The notes under the pieces were generated by a model, which was not told where the DNA came from, did no database searches, and worked only from the letters and a program-made list of their open reading frames with translations. Shown piece after piece: positions 1-8,091 of a stretch of DNA of 36,335 nucleotides. The stretch is from Myxococcales bacterium (GTDB lineage: Bacteria > Myxococcota_A > Polyangia > Palsa-1104). A program made the position numbers and the translations under genes. The number at the start of each line of letters is the position of its first letter. Position 1 is the first letter of the stretch. The DNA lies in assembly GCA_028287105.1 (NCBI GenBank), contig JAQBQH010000069.1, positions 1-36,335 of the forward strand, read 5' to 3'.

Positions 1-629
1 GCGAGCGGGTCGCCGCGGAGCGCGCGCACGATGAAGTGGTGGACGGCGCCCTCCCCCACCTGGCGCGGCCCGTAGATGTTGAACGGGCGGATCGACACCG
101 AGGGGAACGCGTGCTGCCGGTGGTACATCATCGCGAGGTGCTCGGTCGCGAGCTTGGCGACGGCGTAGGTCCAGCGCGCCTCGCCGACGGCGCCGAGCGT
201 GGTCACGTCGAACTCGGTAACGTGATAGGCGTAGCGGCCGAACACCTCCGACGTCGAGAAGTCGATGAAGCGCTTGCAGTTGCCCGAGGCGAGCGCGGCG
301 TCGAGGACGTTGGCGGTGCCGAGCAGCGAGACGCGCATCGTCAGCGCCGGCATCTTCATGACCGTGTCGACGCCGGCGATCGACGCCAGGTGGACGACGT
401 GGCTGATGCCCTCCATGGCGCGGCCGACGGCGGCGGCGTCCATGACGTCGCCCTCGATCAGCTCGACGTTGGGCAGCTCGTGCAGACGCGCCGGCCGGAG
501 CGCGTCGCGACGGAAGGTGTCGAGAATGCGCAAGCGGTTGCCAGCGCCCCGGCTGAGGTGCTCGACGAGATGGGAGCCGATGAAGCCGGCCCCGCCGGTG
601 ATGAGGACGTGAGCGCCTTCGAGTGCCAC
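1..629 (-). CDS. NAD-dependent epimerase/dehydratase (extended SDR), 3' end cut by window edge
   Basis: About 209 residues of an extended short-chain dehydrogenase/reductase are visible; the C-terminus lies outside the window. The N-terminus carries the Rossmann glycine motif TGGAGFIG near residues 9-16. The active-site STS segment and the YxxxK motif (YAVAK, near residue 155) are present, followed by RPFNIYGPRQ, typical of UDP-sugar epimerases, decarboxylases and dTDP-sugar dehydratases. Such enzymes modify nucleotide sugars in the cytoplasm for polysaccharide synthesis; the substrate cannot be read from this fragment. I chose the GTG at 629 because it opens the frame directly before the Rossmann strand; the ATG eight bases upstream is in another frame. 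It lies 36 bases downstream of a lipoprotein gene on the same strand, so co-transcription is plausible. Family call is firm, specific reaction unknown. Confidence 0.9.
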   Translation of the reverse strand, partial: MALEGAHVLITGGAGFIGSHLVEHLSRGAGNRLRILDTFRRDALRPARLHELPNVELIEGDVMDAAAVGRAMEGISHVVHLASIAGVDTVMKMPALTMRVSLLGTANVLDAALASGNCKRFIDFSTSEVFGRYAYHVTEFDVTTLGAVGEARWTYAVAKLATEHLAMMYHRQHAFPSVSIRPFNIYGPRQVGEGAVHHFIVRALRGDPL

Positions 630-665
630 GGCGCCATCGTACGCGGCGCGAGCGGCCCGTGCAAA

Positions 666-1100
666 TCAGCGCAGCGCGGTGACCCGTTCGTAGGCGACGT
701 CGGCGTGCAGCTGTTGGCCGCCGATCTCGACGTCGAACGCGAAGCCGTTGTTCACCGGCCCCATGAAGACGTGCACGGTGTGATTGACGGCGTCGACGAG
801 GAGACCGCCCGAGGCGCCGCCGTAGTTGGCGTGCGCCGCGACGGCGACGCAGGAGTCGACCTCGCCCTCGATGTGGACGTAGACGTCGACCATCGGCAGC
901 CCCTGGCTACCGGAGCGCAGCGGAAAGTTGCCGTGTAGCTCGACGGGGCTGCCGTCCGAACGAACGAGCGAGATCCCGTCGACGCGGGCCGGCTTCGGCA
1001 GGCAGCTGTCGACTACGAAGCTACTCGGAGGCGCCGCCCCGCCACCGCTGTCCGGACCGCAGCCTGCCAGAACCAGAAGAATCGGCCACATCGTGCGCAT
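666..1100 (-). CDS. Small lipoprotein, paralogue of the next upstream gene
   Basis: A 144-residue protein starting MRTMWPILLVLAGC, a lipoprotein signal peptide with lipobox LAGC, so it is probably lipidated and exported. No known domain is recognised. The body has two cysteines and a segment PLRSGSQGLPMV followed by alternating hydrophobic residues and a later cysteine. The same pattern (PLLRGNQGAYMV, then Cys) occurs in the gene just upstream, so the two look like diverged tandem duplicates. I took the ATG at 1100; a TTG 18 bases upstream and an ATG at 1091 are alternatives. It is 27 bases after its paralogue and 36 before the epimerase gene on the same strand, consistent with one transcript. 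Function unknown. Confidence 0.75.
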   Translation of the reverse strand: MRTMWPILLVLAGCGPDSGGGAAPPSSFVVDSCLPKPARVDGISLVRSDGSPVELHGNFPLRSGSQGLPMVDVYVHIEGEVDSCVAVAAHANYGGASGGLLVDAVNHTVHVFMGPVNNGFAFDVEIGGQQLHADVAYERVTALR

Positions 1101-1127
1101 GCGCCCGCCAGGGAGCAAGGCGCGTGC

Positions 1128-1616
1128 CTATTTGACGAGATTGAGATGCAGGTGGCGCGTGAGCGACTGGCCGGCGGCGTCGACGGTGACGCTGAAGGTG
1201 GCGGGGTATTCGGCGGGCATCCACAAAGCGGCGGTCATGCGTGTGCCGTCGGGGCGCGCGTAGGTCTTGAGCGGGATCGAGGCCGCCGTGATGCGCATGC
1301 CGGCCGTGTCGCTGACGACGGTGCGCTGGTCGAGGCACTCGGGCGCGGCGGCCCCGCGGACGCGCAAGACGAAGCCCACCATGTAGGCGCCTTGATTGCC
1401 GCGCAAGAGCGGAACGCCGTCGCCCTCCGCCAGTGGCGTGAACGTCGCCGGCGGCGTGCCCGAGAGGTCGGCCTCGCTGGCGCCGCCGATCTCGAGGGCG
1501 TCGACGCTGCCGCCGGTGGCGACGTCGCAGCGGTCGAGCGGCGGCGGCGCCACGCCCGAGCTGTCGCAGCCGGCGACTGCGACGCCGAGCGCGCCGAGAA
1601 GGAGCAAGCGGTGCAC
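1128..1616 (-). CDS. Small lipoprotein, first gene of a minus-strand group
   Basis: A 162-residue protein with a clear lipoprotein signal (MHRLLLLGALGVAVAGC), hence probably membrane-anchored outside the cytoplasm. No known domain is recognised; the sequence looks beta-rich. It shares a spaced pattern with the following lipoprotein: an early DxC, a PLLRGNQG motif, hydrophobic alternation, then a cysteine. The start is a GTG with no good ribosome binding site; a TTG three codons later would also leave a working signal peptide. The gene is divergent from the DUF4159 gene, with only about 41 bases between them, so both promoters must lie in or near that short gap. Function unknown. Confidence 0.75.
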   Translation of the reverse strand: MHRLLLLGALGVAVAGCDSSGVAPPPLDRCDVATGGSVDALEIGGASEADLSGTPPATFTPLAEGDGVPLLRGNQGAYMVGFVLRVRGAAAPECLDQRTVVSDTAGMRITAASIPLKTYARPDGTRMTAALWMPAEYPATFSVTVDAAGQSLTRHLHLNLVK

Positions 1617-1627
1617 GGCAACGTATT

Positions 1628-1639
1628 ACACGACCGTGT
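1628..1639. promoter_or_regulatory. Short palindrome between divergent genes
   Basis: ACACG-AC-CGTGT is a perfect 5-bp inverted repeat in the 41-bp gap between the divergent lipoprotein and DUF4159 genes. It could be an operator shared by both promoters, but a repeat this short can arise by chance. Confidence 0.2.
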
Positions 1640-1660
1640 GCTAAAGATCGAGGTGCGATG

Positions 1661-2431
1661 ATGCGTGCGATCTACCTCCTCGCCCTCGGTTCGCTCGTGC
1701 TGCTGGCGCCGGCCGCGGCGCACGCCATGGGCGACAAGGACAAGCTCGGCGTCGCGCAGATCCAATACTCCGGCAACTGGAATCCGCGCCCGACGGCGGC
1801 GCGGCGCGTGGCGTGGGAGATCGAAAAGCGCACGTCGATCGAAGCGGCGCTCGATCCCATCGAGGTCCGCCTCAGCGACGACGCCGCGCTCAAGCGCAAC
1901 CCGTTCCTCTATCTCGCCGGCGACGCGGCCCTGCCGACGTTCGACGAGGCCGACGTGGCGCGGCTGCGGCGCCATCTGCAGACCGGCGGCTTCCTCGTCA
2001 TCGACGGCGCCGACCCGCGGCCGGGCGGCGGCTTCGATCAGTCGGTGCGCGCGCTGGTGGCGCGGCTCTTCCCGCGCGAGCCGCTGCAGAAGATCTCGGC
2101 CGATCACGTGGTCTACAAGTCGTTCTACCTGTTGAAGACGCCGGTCGGTCGCGTGGCGGCGGTGCCGTACCTCGAGGGCGTCATCCACGACGGGCGCCTG
2201 GTGGTCGTCTACTCGCAGAACGACATGGGCGGCGCGTGGGCGCGCGACAACTTCGGGCAGTGGGAGCACGAGGTGCTGCCGGGCGGCGACCAGCAGCGCG
2301 AGATGGCCTTCCGCCTCGGCATCAACCTGGCGATGTACGCGCTCTGCCTCGACTACAAGACCGATCAGGTGCACGTGCCGTTCATCCTGCGGCGACGGCA
2401 GTGGCAATCCCCAGCTGACAGCCGACATTGA
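1661..2431 (+). CDS. Secreted DUF4159 domain protein
   Basis: A 256-residue protein with a signal peptide (MRAIYLLALGSLVLLAPAAAHA, cleavage near residue 22) followed by one DUF4159 domain filling the rest. Features of the domain are GNWNPRPTAARR near the start, FLYLAGDAALP, the GGFLVIDGADP segment and YSQNDMGGAW. DUF4159 is an uncharacterised glutamine-amidotransferase-like fold often encoded with VWA and BatA-type membrane proteins. GAGG at 1650-1653 suits the ATG at 1661 better than the adjacent ATG at 1658. Its stop overlaps the TTG start of the VWA protein by four bases, so the two are probably translated together and act at the same place in the envelope. The usual MoxR and DUF58 partners are not in this window. 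Biochemical role unknown. Confidence 0.85.
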   Translation: MRAIYLLALGSLVLLAPAAAHAMGDKDKLGVAQIQYSGNWNPRPTAARRVAWEIEKRTSIEAALDPIEVRLSDDAALKRNPFLYLAGDAALPTFDEADVARLRRHLQTGGFLVIDGADPRPGGGFDQSVRALVARLFPREPLQKISADHVVYKSFYLLKTPVGRVAAVPYLEGVIHDGRLVVVYSQNDMGGAWARDNFGQWEHEVLPGGDQQREMAFRLGINLAMYALCLDYKTDQVHVPFILRRRQWQSPADSRH

Positions 2432-4764
2432 CTTACGACGAGTGGCATATCGTCTCGCTGGCACCGTGGGGACGCGTTGGACAGGCTGCGGCGATCCTGT
2501 GCGCCTGCGCGATCGTGTTCTTCGCGTGGCGGGCGCTGCGTCACGACGAGCGGGCGTCGCGTCGCTGGATCCTGTTGGCGCTGCGGCTCGGCGCGGTGAC
2601 GGCCTCGCTGGTGCTGTTCTTCGAGCCGGCGGTGCGGCTGCAGAACGTGACCCGGCTGCCCAACCACGTGGCGGTGCTCGTCGACGGCTCGGAGTCGATG
2701 CGGCTCAAGGAGAATCCCAAGCAGCCGTCGCGCGCCGAGCGGGCCGCGGCGTGGCTGCGCGCCGAGCGCAACACGTTCGCGCAGCTCGGGCGCGAGCATG
2801 TGATCGACTTCTATAGTTACGGCGACAAGCTCGAGCCGACTACGCCGGAGGCGATCACGGCGGCGCCGCCGACGCGCGGCGATGCGACGCGGCTCAGAGA
2901 AGCGCTGGCCGCCCTGCGCGGGCGTTACGAGGGGCGCGATCTGGGCGGCGTCATCGTCGTCTCCGACGGCGTCGACAACGGCCGGCTCGGCAACGCCGCC
3001 GGCGCGGCGGGCGCCCTCGACGCCGACTCGACCGATTTTCTGAAGTCGCTCGACGCGCCGGTGCACGGCGCCTGGGTCGGCAAACCGGGGCTCACCGACG
3101 TGGCCATCGCGCGCGTCCTCGCCGACGACTTCGCCTTCGTGCGCACCGCGGTCACCATCGAAGCGGTGGTGCGCGTCGTCGGCCGCGGGCCCGGTTGGGA
3201 CGGCAAGACGCTCCCGGTCATCCTCCGGCGCGACGGCGTTCCCATCAAGGTCGCCGAGGTCACCGTCGAGCCGGGCCGCACCGAGTATCGCGTCGCCTTC
3301 AGCTTCACGCCCGAGCGCGTCGGCAAGTACCTCTACGAGATCGCCACCCCGCTGCTCGACGGCGAAGCCATCGCCGAGAACAACGCGCGCGCCTTTTTGC
3401 TCAAGGTCATCCGCGACAAGATCCGCGTCCTGCAGGTCACCGGCCGCCCGGCGTGGGACGTGCGCTATCTGCGCGGACAGCTCAAGCACGACCCCAACGT
3501 CGATCTGGTCGCGTTCTTCATCTTGCGCACGCCGACCGATATCGAGCTGGTGCCGTCGGACGAGCTGTCGCTCATCCCCTTCCCCACCGAGGAGCTGTTT
3601 CAGGAGCAGCTGCGCAGCTTCGACCTCGTGTTCCTGCAGAACTTCAACTATGGGCCCTACGGCATCGGCGCCTACCTCGGCGAGATCAAGCGCTACGTCG
3701 AAGAGGGCGGGGGCCTGGCGATGATCGGCGGCGATCTCTCGTTCACCTCGGGCGGCTGGGCCGGAACGCCCGTCGCCGACGTCTTGCCCGTCGATCTCGT
3801 GCCCGACGGGCCGCCCGAGAAGCTGGTCGACCTTCAGCCGTTCAAGCTGCAGCTCACACCGGCCGGCGTCGCCCATCCGCTCATGGCGCTCAAGCTCGAC
3901 GTGGCGCAGAACCGCGCCCGCTGGAACGAGCTGCCGGAGCTCGAGGGCACCAACCTGGTCGCGCGCGCGCGCCCCGGCTCGACGGTGCTCGGCGTGCACC
4001 CGACGCGCAAGGACTCCGACGGCCGCCCCCTGCCGGTGCTCACCGTCGGTGAAGCGGGCAAGGGCCGCGTCCTGGCGCTCACCTCCGACGACTCCTGGCG
4101 CTGGGGCTTCGCCGACAAGGCGGGCGACGATCGCGGCCGCGCCTATCAGCGCTTCTGGGATTCGGCGATCCGCTGGCTCATTCGCGATCCCGCGCTCTCC
4201 TTCTTGCGCATCGAGACCGATCAGCCCGAGTACGCCCGCGGGCAGCGCGTGCAGGTGACGGTGCGCGCGCTCGGCACCGACTATCAGCCGCTCGCCGGCG
4301 CCAAGCTCGACGTGACCGTGTCGCGCATCCCGACGGTGCTCGACATCTCGTCGACGGCGCGCCTCGAGCCGGTCTCGGCGCAACATGGCGTCACCGACGA
4401 GGACGGCGAGCTGATCTTCGAGCTGCCGCCGCCGGCGCCGGGCGGCTATCGCATCACCGCGCGCGCCACCCTGGCCGGACGACCGGTCGAGGAGGACGAA
4501 GTGTTCCTCGTCCGCGGCGCCGGTCGCGAGCTGGAAGAGCCCGAAGCGCGCGACGACATCTTGCGCGCCGTCGCCGCCGTGACCGGCGGCAGCATGCGCG
4601 GCCCCGGGGAATCGCTCGAGGGGCTGACCTTCTGGCCGCCGCGCGTGGTGCGGGTCAATCAGCACCGCGACGTCGAGGTCTGGAGCCGCTGGTGGATGCT
4701 CCTCGTCGCCGCCGGCTGCCTGGGGCTCAACTGGGCGCTCCGCCGTCGCTGGGGATACGCGTAA
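2428..4764 (+). CDS. Membrane VWA / glutamine amidotransferase-like protein
   Basis: A 778-residue membrane protein. Two N-terminal membrane segments (about 17-37 and 47-65) are followed by a von Willebrand A domain with the metal-binding MIDAS residues D86-S88-S90 (DGSES) and a later VVSDGVDNG strand. A glutamine-amidotransferase-like domain spans about 330-520 (LQVTGRPAWDVRYL, then EEGGGLAMIGGD); I see no obvious catalytic Cys-His pair, so it is probably non-enzymatic. A beta-rich region follows, with a last membrane helix near 755-772. The start is a TTG inside TTGA, sharing bases with the DUF4159 stop. This pairing recurs in Myxococcota and in Bat/aerotolerance-type loci and is thought to form an envelope complex, but its function is not established. 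Confidence 0.85.
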   Translation: MTYDEWHIVSLAPWGRVGQAAAILCACAIVFFAWRALRHDERASRRWILLALRLGAVTASLVLFFEPAVRLQNVTRLPNHVAVLVDGSESMRLKENPKQPSRAERAAAWLRAERNTFAQLGREHVIDFYSYGDKLEPTTPEAITAAPPTRGDATRLREALAALRGRYEGRDLGGVIVVSDGVDNGRLGNAAGAAGALDADSTDFLKSLDAPVHGAWVGKPGLTDVAIARVLADDFAFVRTAVTIEAVVRVVGRGPGWDGKTLPVILRRDGVPIKVAEVTVEPGRTEYRVAFSFTPERVGKYLYEIATPLLDGEAIAENNARAFLLKVIRDKIRVLQVTGRPAWDVRYLRGQLKHDPNVDLVAFFILRTPTDIELVPSDELSLIPFPTEELFQEQLRSFDLVFLQNFNYGPYGIGAYLGEIKRYVEEGGGLAMIGGDLSFTSGGWAGTPVADVLPVDLVPDGPPEKLVDLQPFKLQLTPAGVAHPLMALKLDVAQNRARWNELPELEGTNLVARARPGSTVLGVHPTRKDSDGRPLPVLTVGEAGKGRVLALTSDDSWRWGFADKAGDDRGRAYQRFWDSAIRWLIRDPALSFLRIETDQPEYARGQRVQVTVRALGTDYQPLAGAKLDVTVSRIPTVLDISSTARLEPVSAQHGVTDEDGELIFELPPPAPGGYRITARATLAGRPVEEDEVFLVRGAGRELEEPEARDDILRAVAAVTGGSMRGPGESLEGLTFWPPRVVRVNQHRDVEVWSRWWMLLVAAGCLGLNWALRRRWGYA

Positions 4765-4818
4765 TCACGCGACCCGCCGCCGGTCACGCCGCACGGTAGC
4801 TTTCTCGAAGCCGCTACG

Positions 4819-4824
4819 TACAAT
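4819..4824 (+). promoter_or_regulatory. -10-like element TACAAT just before the DUF1189 gene
   Basis: TACAAT ends six bases before the ATG at 4831, so transcription from it would begin at or next to the start codon, giving a leaderless mRNA. No convincing -35 element is visible 16-18 bases upstream, and no ribosome binding site precedes the ATG. Confidence 0.3.
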
Positions 4825-4830
4825 GTCGGC

Positions 4831-5610
4831 ATGTCTCATCTAGAGGCGCTCAGCCGCGTCAGCTTCGATCTCGGAGTGTTCGCGCGCGTGGCCAAGCAGC
4901 GCACGCGCCGCACGCTCGTCTACCTCTTCCTCCTGGTCGCCATCTCGGCGGCGTCGACGACGACGCTGTGGACGCTGAAGCTGCGCGACGTGGTGCGACA
5001 GCTCGATCCGCACCTCGACGAGATCCCGACCATCACGATCAAGAACGGCCGCGCCTCGGCCGACGTCGAGCAGCCCTGGATCAAGCGCCTCGGTCGCGAC
5101 GACTCGGGCAAGCAGATGGTGGCGATCATCGACACCACCGGCGTGCGCCAGGACTTCGAGGAGGACGAGATCGGCGTCTTCCTGAAGCGCACCGTGCTGT
5201 CGGTGAAGACCAACGACAAGCAGCAGGAGATTCCGCTCACCCGCTTCCCCGACGGCACCGTCGGACCCGACGTCGTGCGCGCCTTCATCGCCCGCTGGAT
5301 GCGGGTGGTGCCGTTCTATCTGGCCGCCATCCTGTGCGGCTGGTACCTGTTCGTGAAGTCGATGCAGGCGTTCCTGTTGGTGCTGGCGGCGCTCATCGGA
5401 TCGCGCAGCCGGCTGTCGTTCGGCTCGCTCTTCAATATCGCGGTCTACGCGCTGACGCCGGCGGTGATCCTCGACGCGGCGCTGCCGTTCGTGAAGCTGC
5501 ACGTGCCGCTCTTCTGGATGCTCTACTTCGCCGTCGCCATCGCCTACGCCGTCCTCGGGGCGCAGCGCGCATCGGCGACCCCGCCGTCCGACGACACCGC
5601 CGCGCTGTGA
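4831..5610 (+). CDS. DUF1189 family membrane protein
   Basis: A 259-residue inner-membrane protein resembling DUF1189 (YvdJ-type). One membrane segment lies near residues 28-48. An extracytoplasmic region of about 110 residues follows, including ITIKNGRAS and IDTTG, a pattern typical of the family. Then come three or four closely spaced membrane segments from about residue 155 to 250. The family is uncharacterised; in Bacillus it is encoded near maltodextrin genes, but no sugar-uptake genes are seen here. The ATG at 4831 lacks a ribosome binding site but follows a TACAAT element. The stop codon overlaps the GTG start of the M14 peptidase (GTGA), suggesting translational coupling. Confidence 0.75.
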   Translation: MSHLEALSRVSFDLGVFARVAKQRTRRTLVYLFLLVAISAASTTTLWTLKLRDVVRQLDPHLDEIPTITIKNGRASADVEQPWIKRLGRDDSGKQMVAIIDTTGVRQDFEEDEIGVFLKRTVLSVKTNDKQQEIPLTRFPDGTVGPDVVRAFIARWMRVVPFYLAAILCGWYLFVKSMQAFLLVLAALIGSRSRLSFGSLFNIAVYALTPAVILDAALPFVKLHVPLFWMLYFAVAIAYAVLGAQRASATPPSDDTAAL

Positions 5611-7325
5611 CCGCGCTCTCGTTGGTCGCGGCGTCGTGGGTGGCGCTGCTCGCGCCGAAGGCTGCGCTGTCGACGCTGGCCGAGCAGTCGGGCTTCACCA
5701 AGACGGGCCGCTACGAAGAGGTCGTTCGGCTCTGTAGGGAATTCCCGCGCGCCTATCCGAAGGTGAAGTGCGCGACCTTCGGGCAGACGCCGGAGCGCCG
5801 CCCGATGCTGGCGTTTACCGTCGGTGCCAAGGGCAAGCCGACGCTCGTGGTGCAGGGCGGCATCCACGCCGGCGAGATCGACGGCAAGGACGCGGGCTTT
5901 CTGGTCTTGCGCGAGCTCCTCGAGGGCAAGCTCGCCGGCGTCGATCTGAACAAGGTGCGCGTCGTGTTCGTGCCGGTGTTCAACGTCGACGGGCACGAGC
6001 GCTTCGGCGCGCACAATCGGCCCAATCAGATCGGCCCCGAGGAGAGCGGCTGGCGCGTCACCGCGCAGAACCTCAACCTCAACCGCGACTACGTCAAGGC
6101 CGAGGCGCCCGAGATGCGCGCCATGCTGGCGCTCCTCGGCAAGGAGGACCCCGTCATCTACATGGACCTCCACGTCACCGACGGCGCCGAGTTCCAGCAC
6201 GAGATCGCCTTTCTGGTCGCGCCCGGCGCGTCGATCGCCGATGCGCCCGCAGGACTGGCGGCGGCCGCGGCGGCGTTGCGCGAAAAGGTGCGCGAGTCGC
6301 TGGCGGCCGAGAAGCATCTGCCGATCGTCGACTTCTATCCGATGTTCATGAAGAACGACGATCCGTCGGGCGGCTTCTCGGCGATGGCCTCGACCCCCCG
6401 ATTCTCCGACGCCTATTGGGCCTCGCGCAATCGACTCGCGATCCTCGTCGAGACCCACTCGTGGAAGGACTACGCGACGCGCGTCAAGGCGACCCACGAC
6501 GCCGTCGTCGCCGTTCTCGGCGAGCTGACGCTGCACGGCGAAGAGTGGCGCGCTGCCGAGAAGGCGGCCGAGGCCGAGCCGCTGGCCGGGAGGCCCCTGG
6601 CGCTCGGATGGCGGCCCGACGTCTCGAAGCCGAAGCCCCTCGAGTTCCTCGGCTACGCGTACAAGCGCTCGCCGTCGGCGATCTCGACGGTGACCCGCAT
6701 TCAGTATGATCGTACGAAGCCCGAGGTATGGCGCGTGCCGTTCTACGGCGTGCTCATTCCGACGGTGACCGCGACCCTGCCGCGGGCGGGCTGGTACGTG
6801 CCGCGCGCTTTCGGCGATCTGGTCGCGGCGAAGCTGGCGGTGCACGGCATCGTCTCGCACGAGGTGGCCGCGCCCAAGACGATGGACGTCGAAGCCTTCC
6901 GCGCCGACGACATCAAGCGGCGCGCCGAGACCTTCGAAGGGCGCCCGATGGTGACCGTGCGCGGCAAGTGGTCCAAGGAGTCGCGCAGCTTCGTCGCCGG
7001 CGGGCTCTTCGTGCCGGTGGGGCAGCCGCGCGCGCGGCTGGCGGCGCAGATCCTCGAGCCCGAGGCGCCCGATTCGCTGGTGAGCTGGGGCTACTTCAAC
7101 GCGGTCTTCGAGCAAAAAGAATATATGGAAGACTATGTGCTCGAGGACGTCGCCGAGAAGATGATGCAGGACCCGGCCGTGAAGGCGGAGTTCGAGCGTC
7201 GGCTCAAGGACCCGGCCTTCGCCAAGAGCCCGCACGAGCGGGTCGACTTCTTCTATCGCAAGCATCCGAGCTGGGACGAGCAGCTCGACCTCGTCCCCAT
7301 CTATCGCGTCGCCACCCCGCTTTGA
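5607..7325 (+). CDS. Secreted M14 family zinc carboxypeptidase-like protein
   Basis: A 572-residue protein with a signal-like N-terminus (MTALSLVAASWVALLAPKAALS) and an M14 carboxypeptidase domain from about residue 35 to 310. Zinc ligands are H87 and E90 in HAGE and H189 in DLHVTDG; the general-base glutamate is probably E282 in LVETHSW. The substrate-binding NLNRDY motif is also present. M14 enzymes remove C-terminal residues from peptides or trim cell-wall peptides; substrate choice is not readable here. About 250 C-terminal residues form an extra region seen in long bacterial M14 proteins. I chose the GTG at 5607, which overlaps the preceding stop by four bases and starts the signal peptide; the open frame extends farther upstream only as a shadow of the DUF1189 gene. 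Confidence 0.88.
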   Translation: MTALSLVAASWVALLAPKAALSTLAEQSGFTKTGRYEEVVRLCREFPRAYPKVKCATFGQTPERRPMLAFTVGAKGKPTLVVQGGIHAGEIDGKDAGFLVLRELLEGKLAGVDLNKVRVVFVPVFNVDGHERFGAHNRPNQIGPEESGWRVTAQNLNLNRDYVKAEAPEMRAMLALLGKEDPVIYMDLHVTDGAEFQHEIAFLVAPGASIADAPAGLAAAAAALREKVRESLAAEKHLPIVDFYPMFMKNDDPSGGFSAMASTPRFSDAYWASRNRLAILVETHSWKDYATRVKATHDAVVAVLGELTLHGEEWRAAEKAAEAEPLAGRPLALGWRPDVSKPKPLEFLGYAYKRSPSAISTVTRIQYDRTKPEVWRVPFYGVLIPTVTATLPRAGWYVPRAFGDLVAAKLAVHGIVSHEVAAPKTMDVEAFRADDIKRRAETFEGRPMVTVRGKWSKESRSFVAGGLFVPVGQPRARLAAQILEPEAPDSLVSWGYFNAVFEQKEYMEDYVLEDVAEKMMQDPAVKAEFERRLKDPAFAKSPHERVDFFYRKHPSWDEQLDLVPIYRVATPL

Positions 7326-7351
7326 CGCTTAACGTATTGCGTCACGCCGCC

Positions 7352-7380
7352 TTGACATTACAAATCCAGCGAATCAGTAT
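7352..7380 (+). promoter_or_regulatory. Promoter of the sdhCAB operon
   Basis: A perfect -35 hexamer TTGACA (7352-7357) is followed after 17 bases by CAGTAT (7375-7380), a weak -10 match. The expected start of transcription is near 7387, upstream of the AAGGAG ribosome binding site at 7394-7399 and the sdhC ATG at 7408. The gap is less GC-rich than the flanking genes. Confidence 0.55.
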
Positions 7381-7407
7381 CGCGCGCGACTGCAAGGAGC
7401 CCCTCGG

Positions 7408-8085
7408 ATGGCGTCGGCCCGGACTCGCTATTTTGCCAAGAAACTCTTCGAGCTGACCGGCTTCGTTCCGATTGGCGCCTTCCTCATCGAGCACCTCTAC
7501 TCGAACTTCCAGGTAGTCGGCCCCGGCGGGGCCAAACGCTTCGACGAGGTCGTCAGCGGTCTGCAGACCAACCCGATCATCATCTTTGCCGAGATCGGCC
7601 TCATCGGGCTGCCGCTGCTCTATCACGCCGCCTACGGGCTCTTCGTCGCCAAGTCGGCGCGCCCCAACGTCGGCATCTACGGCTACGGCCGCAACTGGAT
7701 GTACCTGTTCCAGCGCATCACCGGCGTCATCCTCGTCTTCTACATCGGCTATCACGTGTGGAACACGCGCTTCGCGCCGCTCGTCCATCCCGACGCCGAC
7801 TACCTGCAGCACGTCAACGGCCAGGCGCTGGTCTCGACGGAGTTCATGCACCACTACCTGCGCTCCACGCACTTCGGCATCCAGGTCTTCTGGATCTATC
7901 TCGTCGGCGTCCTGTGCGCGGTCTTCCACTTCGCCAACGGCCTGTGGAACCTCGCCTACCACTGGGGCCTGACGGTCAGCCCGCGCTCGCAGAACATCTG
8001 GGGGCTGGCCTGCGGTCTCATCGGCGTCACCCTGCTCGCGGTCGCGCTGGCGTCGCTGCGCGCATTCATCAACATCCCAGCGTGA
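7408..8085 (+). CDS. sdhC: Succinate dehydrogenase cytochrome b558 subunit
   Basis: A 225-residue membrane anchor of succinate:quinone oxidoreductase (complex II), of the single-polypeptide b558 type found in deltaproteobacterial groups, Bacteroidetes and Bacillus. Five hydrophobic segments are visible. Histidines in membrane segments, H29 (IEHL), H73 (LYHAAYG), H116 (GYHVW) and H174 (VFHFANGLWN), are placed as the axial ligands of two b hemes. It binds quinone and docks the SdhA/SdhB catalytic unit on the cytoplasmic face. AAGGAG lies eight bases before the ATG. It is the first gene of sdhCAB, six bases before sdhA. In this type no separate SdhD exists, so its absence is expected. The enzyme could work as succinate dehydrogenase or fumarate reductase. 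Confidence 0.95.
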   Translation: MASARTRYFAKKLFELTGFVPIGAFLIEHLYSNFQVVGPGGAKRFDEVVSGLQTNPIIIFAEIGLIGLPLLYHAAYGLFVAKSARPNVGIYGYGRNWMYLFQRITGVILVFYIGYHVWNTRFAPLVHPDADYLQHVNGQALVSTEFMHHYLRSTHFGIQVFWIYLVGVLCAVFHFANGLWNLAYHWGLTVSPRSQNIWGLACGLIGVTLLAVALASLRAFINIPA

Positions 8086-8091
8086 GGCATC

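Noticed and set aside
4968-5606. Upstream extension of the M14 peptidase frame
   Set aside because: It lies wholly within the DUF1189 gene in another frame and has shadow composition; the GTG at 5607 begins a proper signal peptide.
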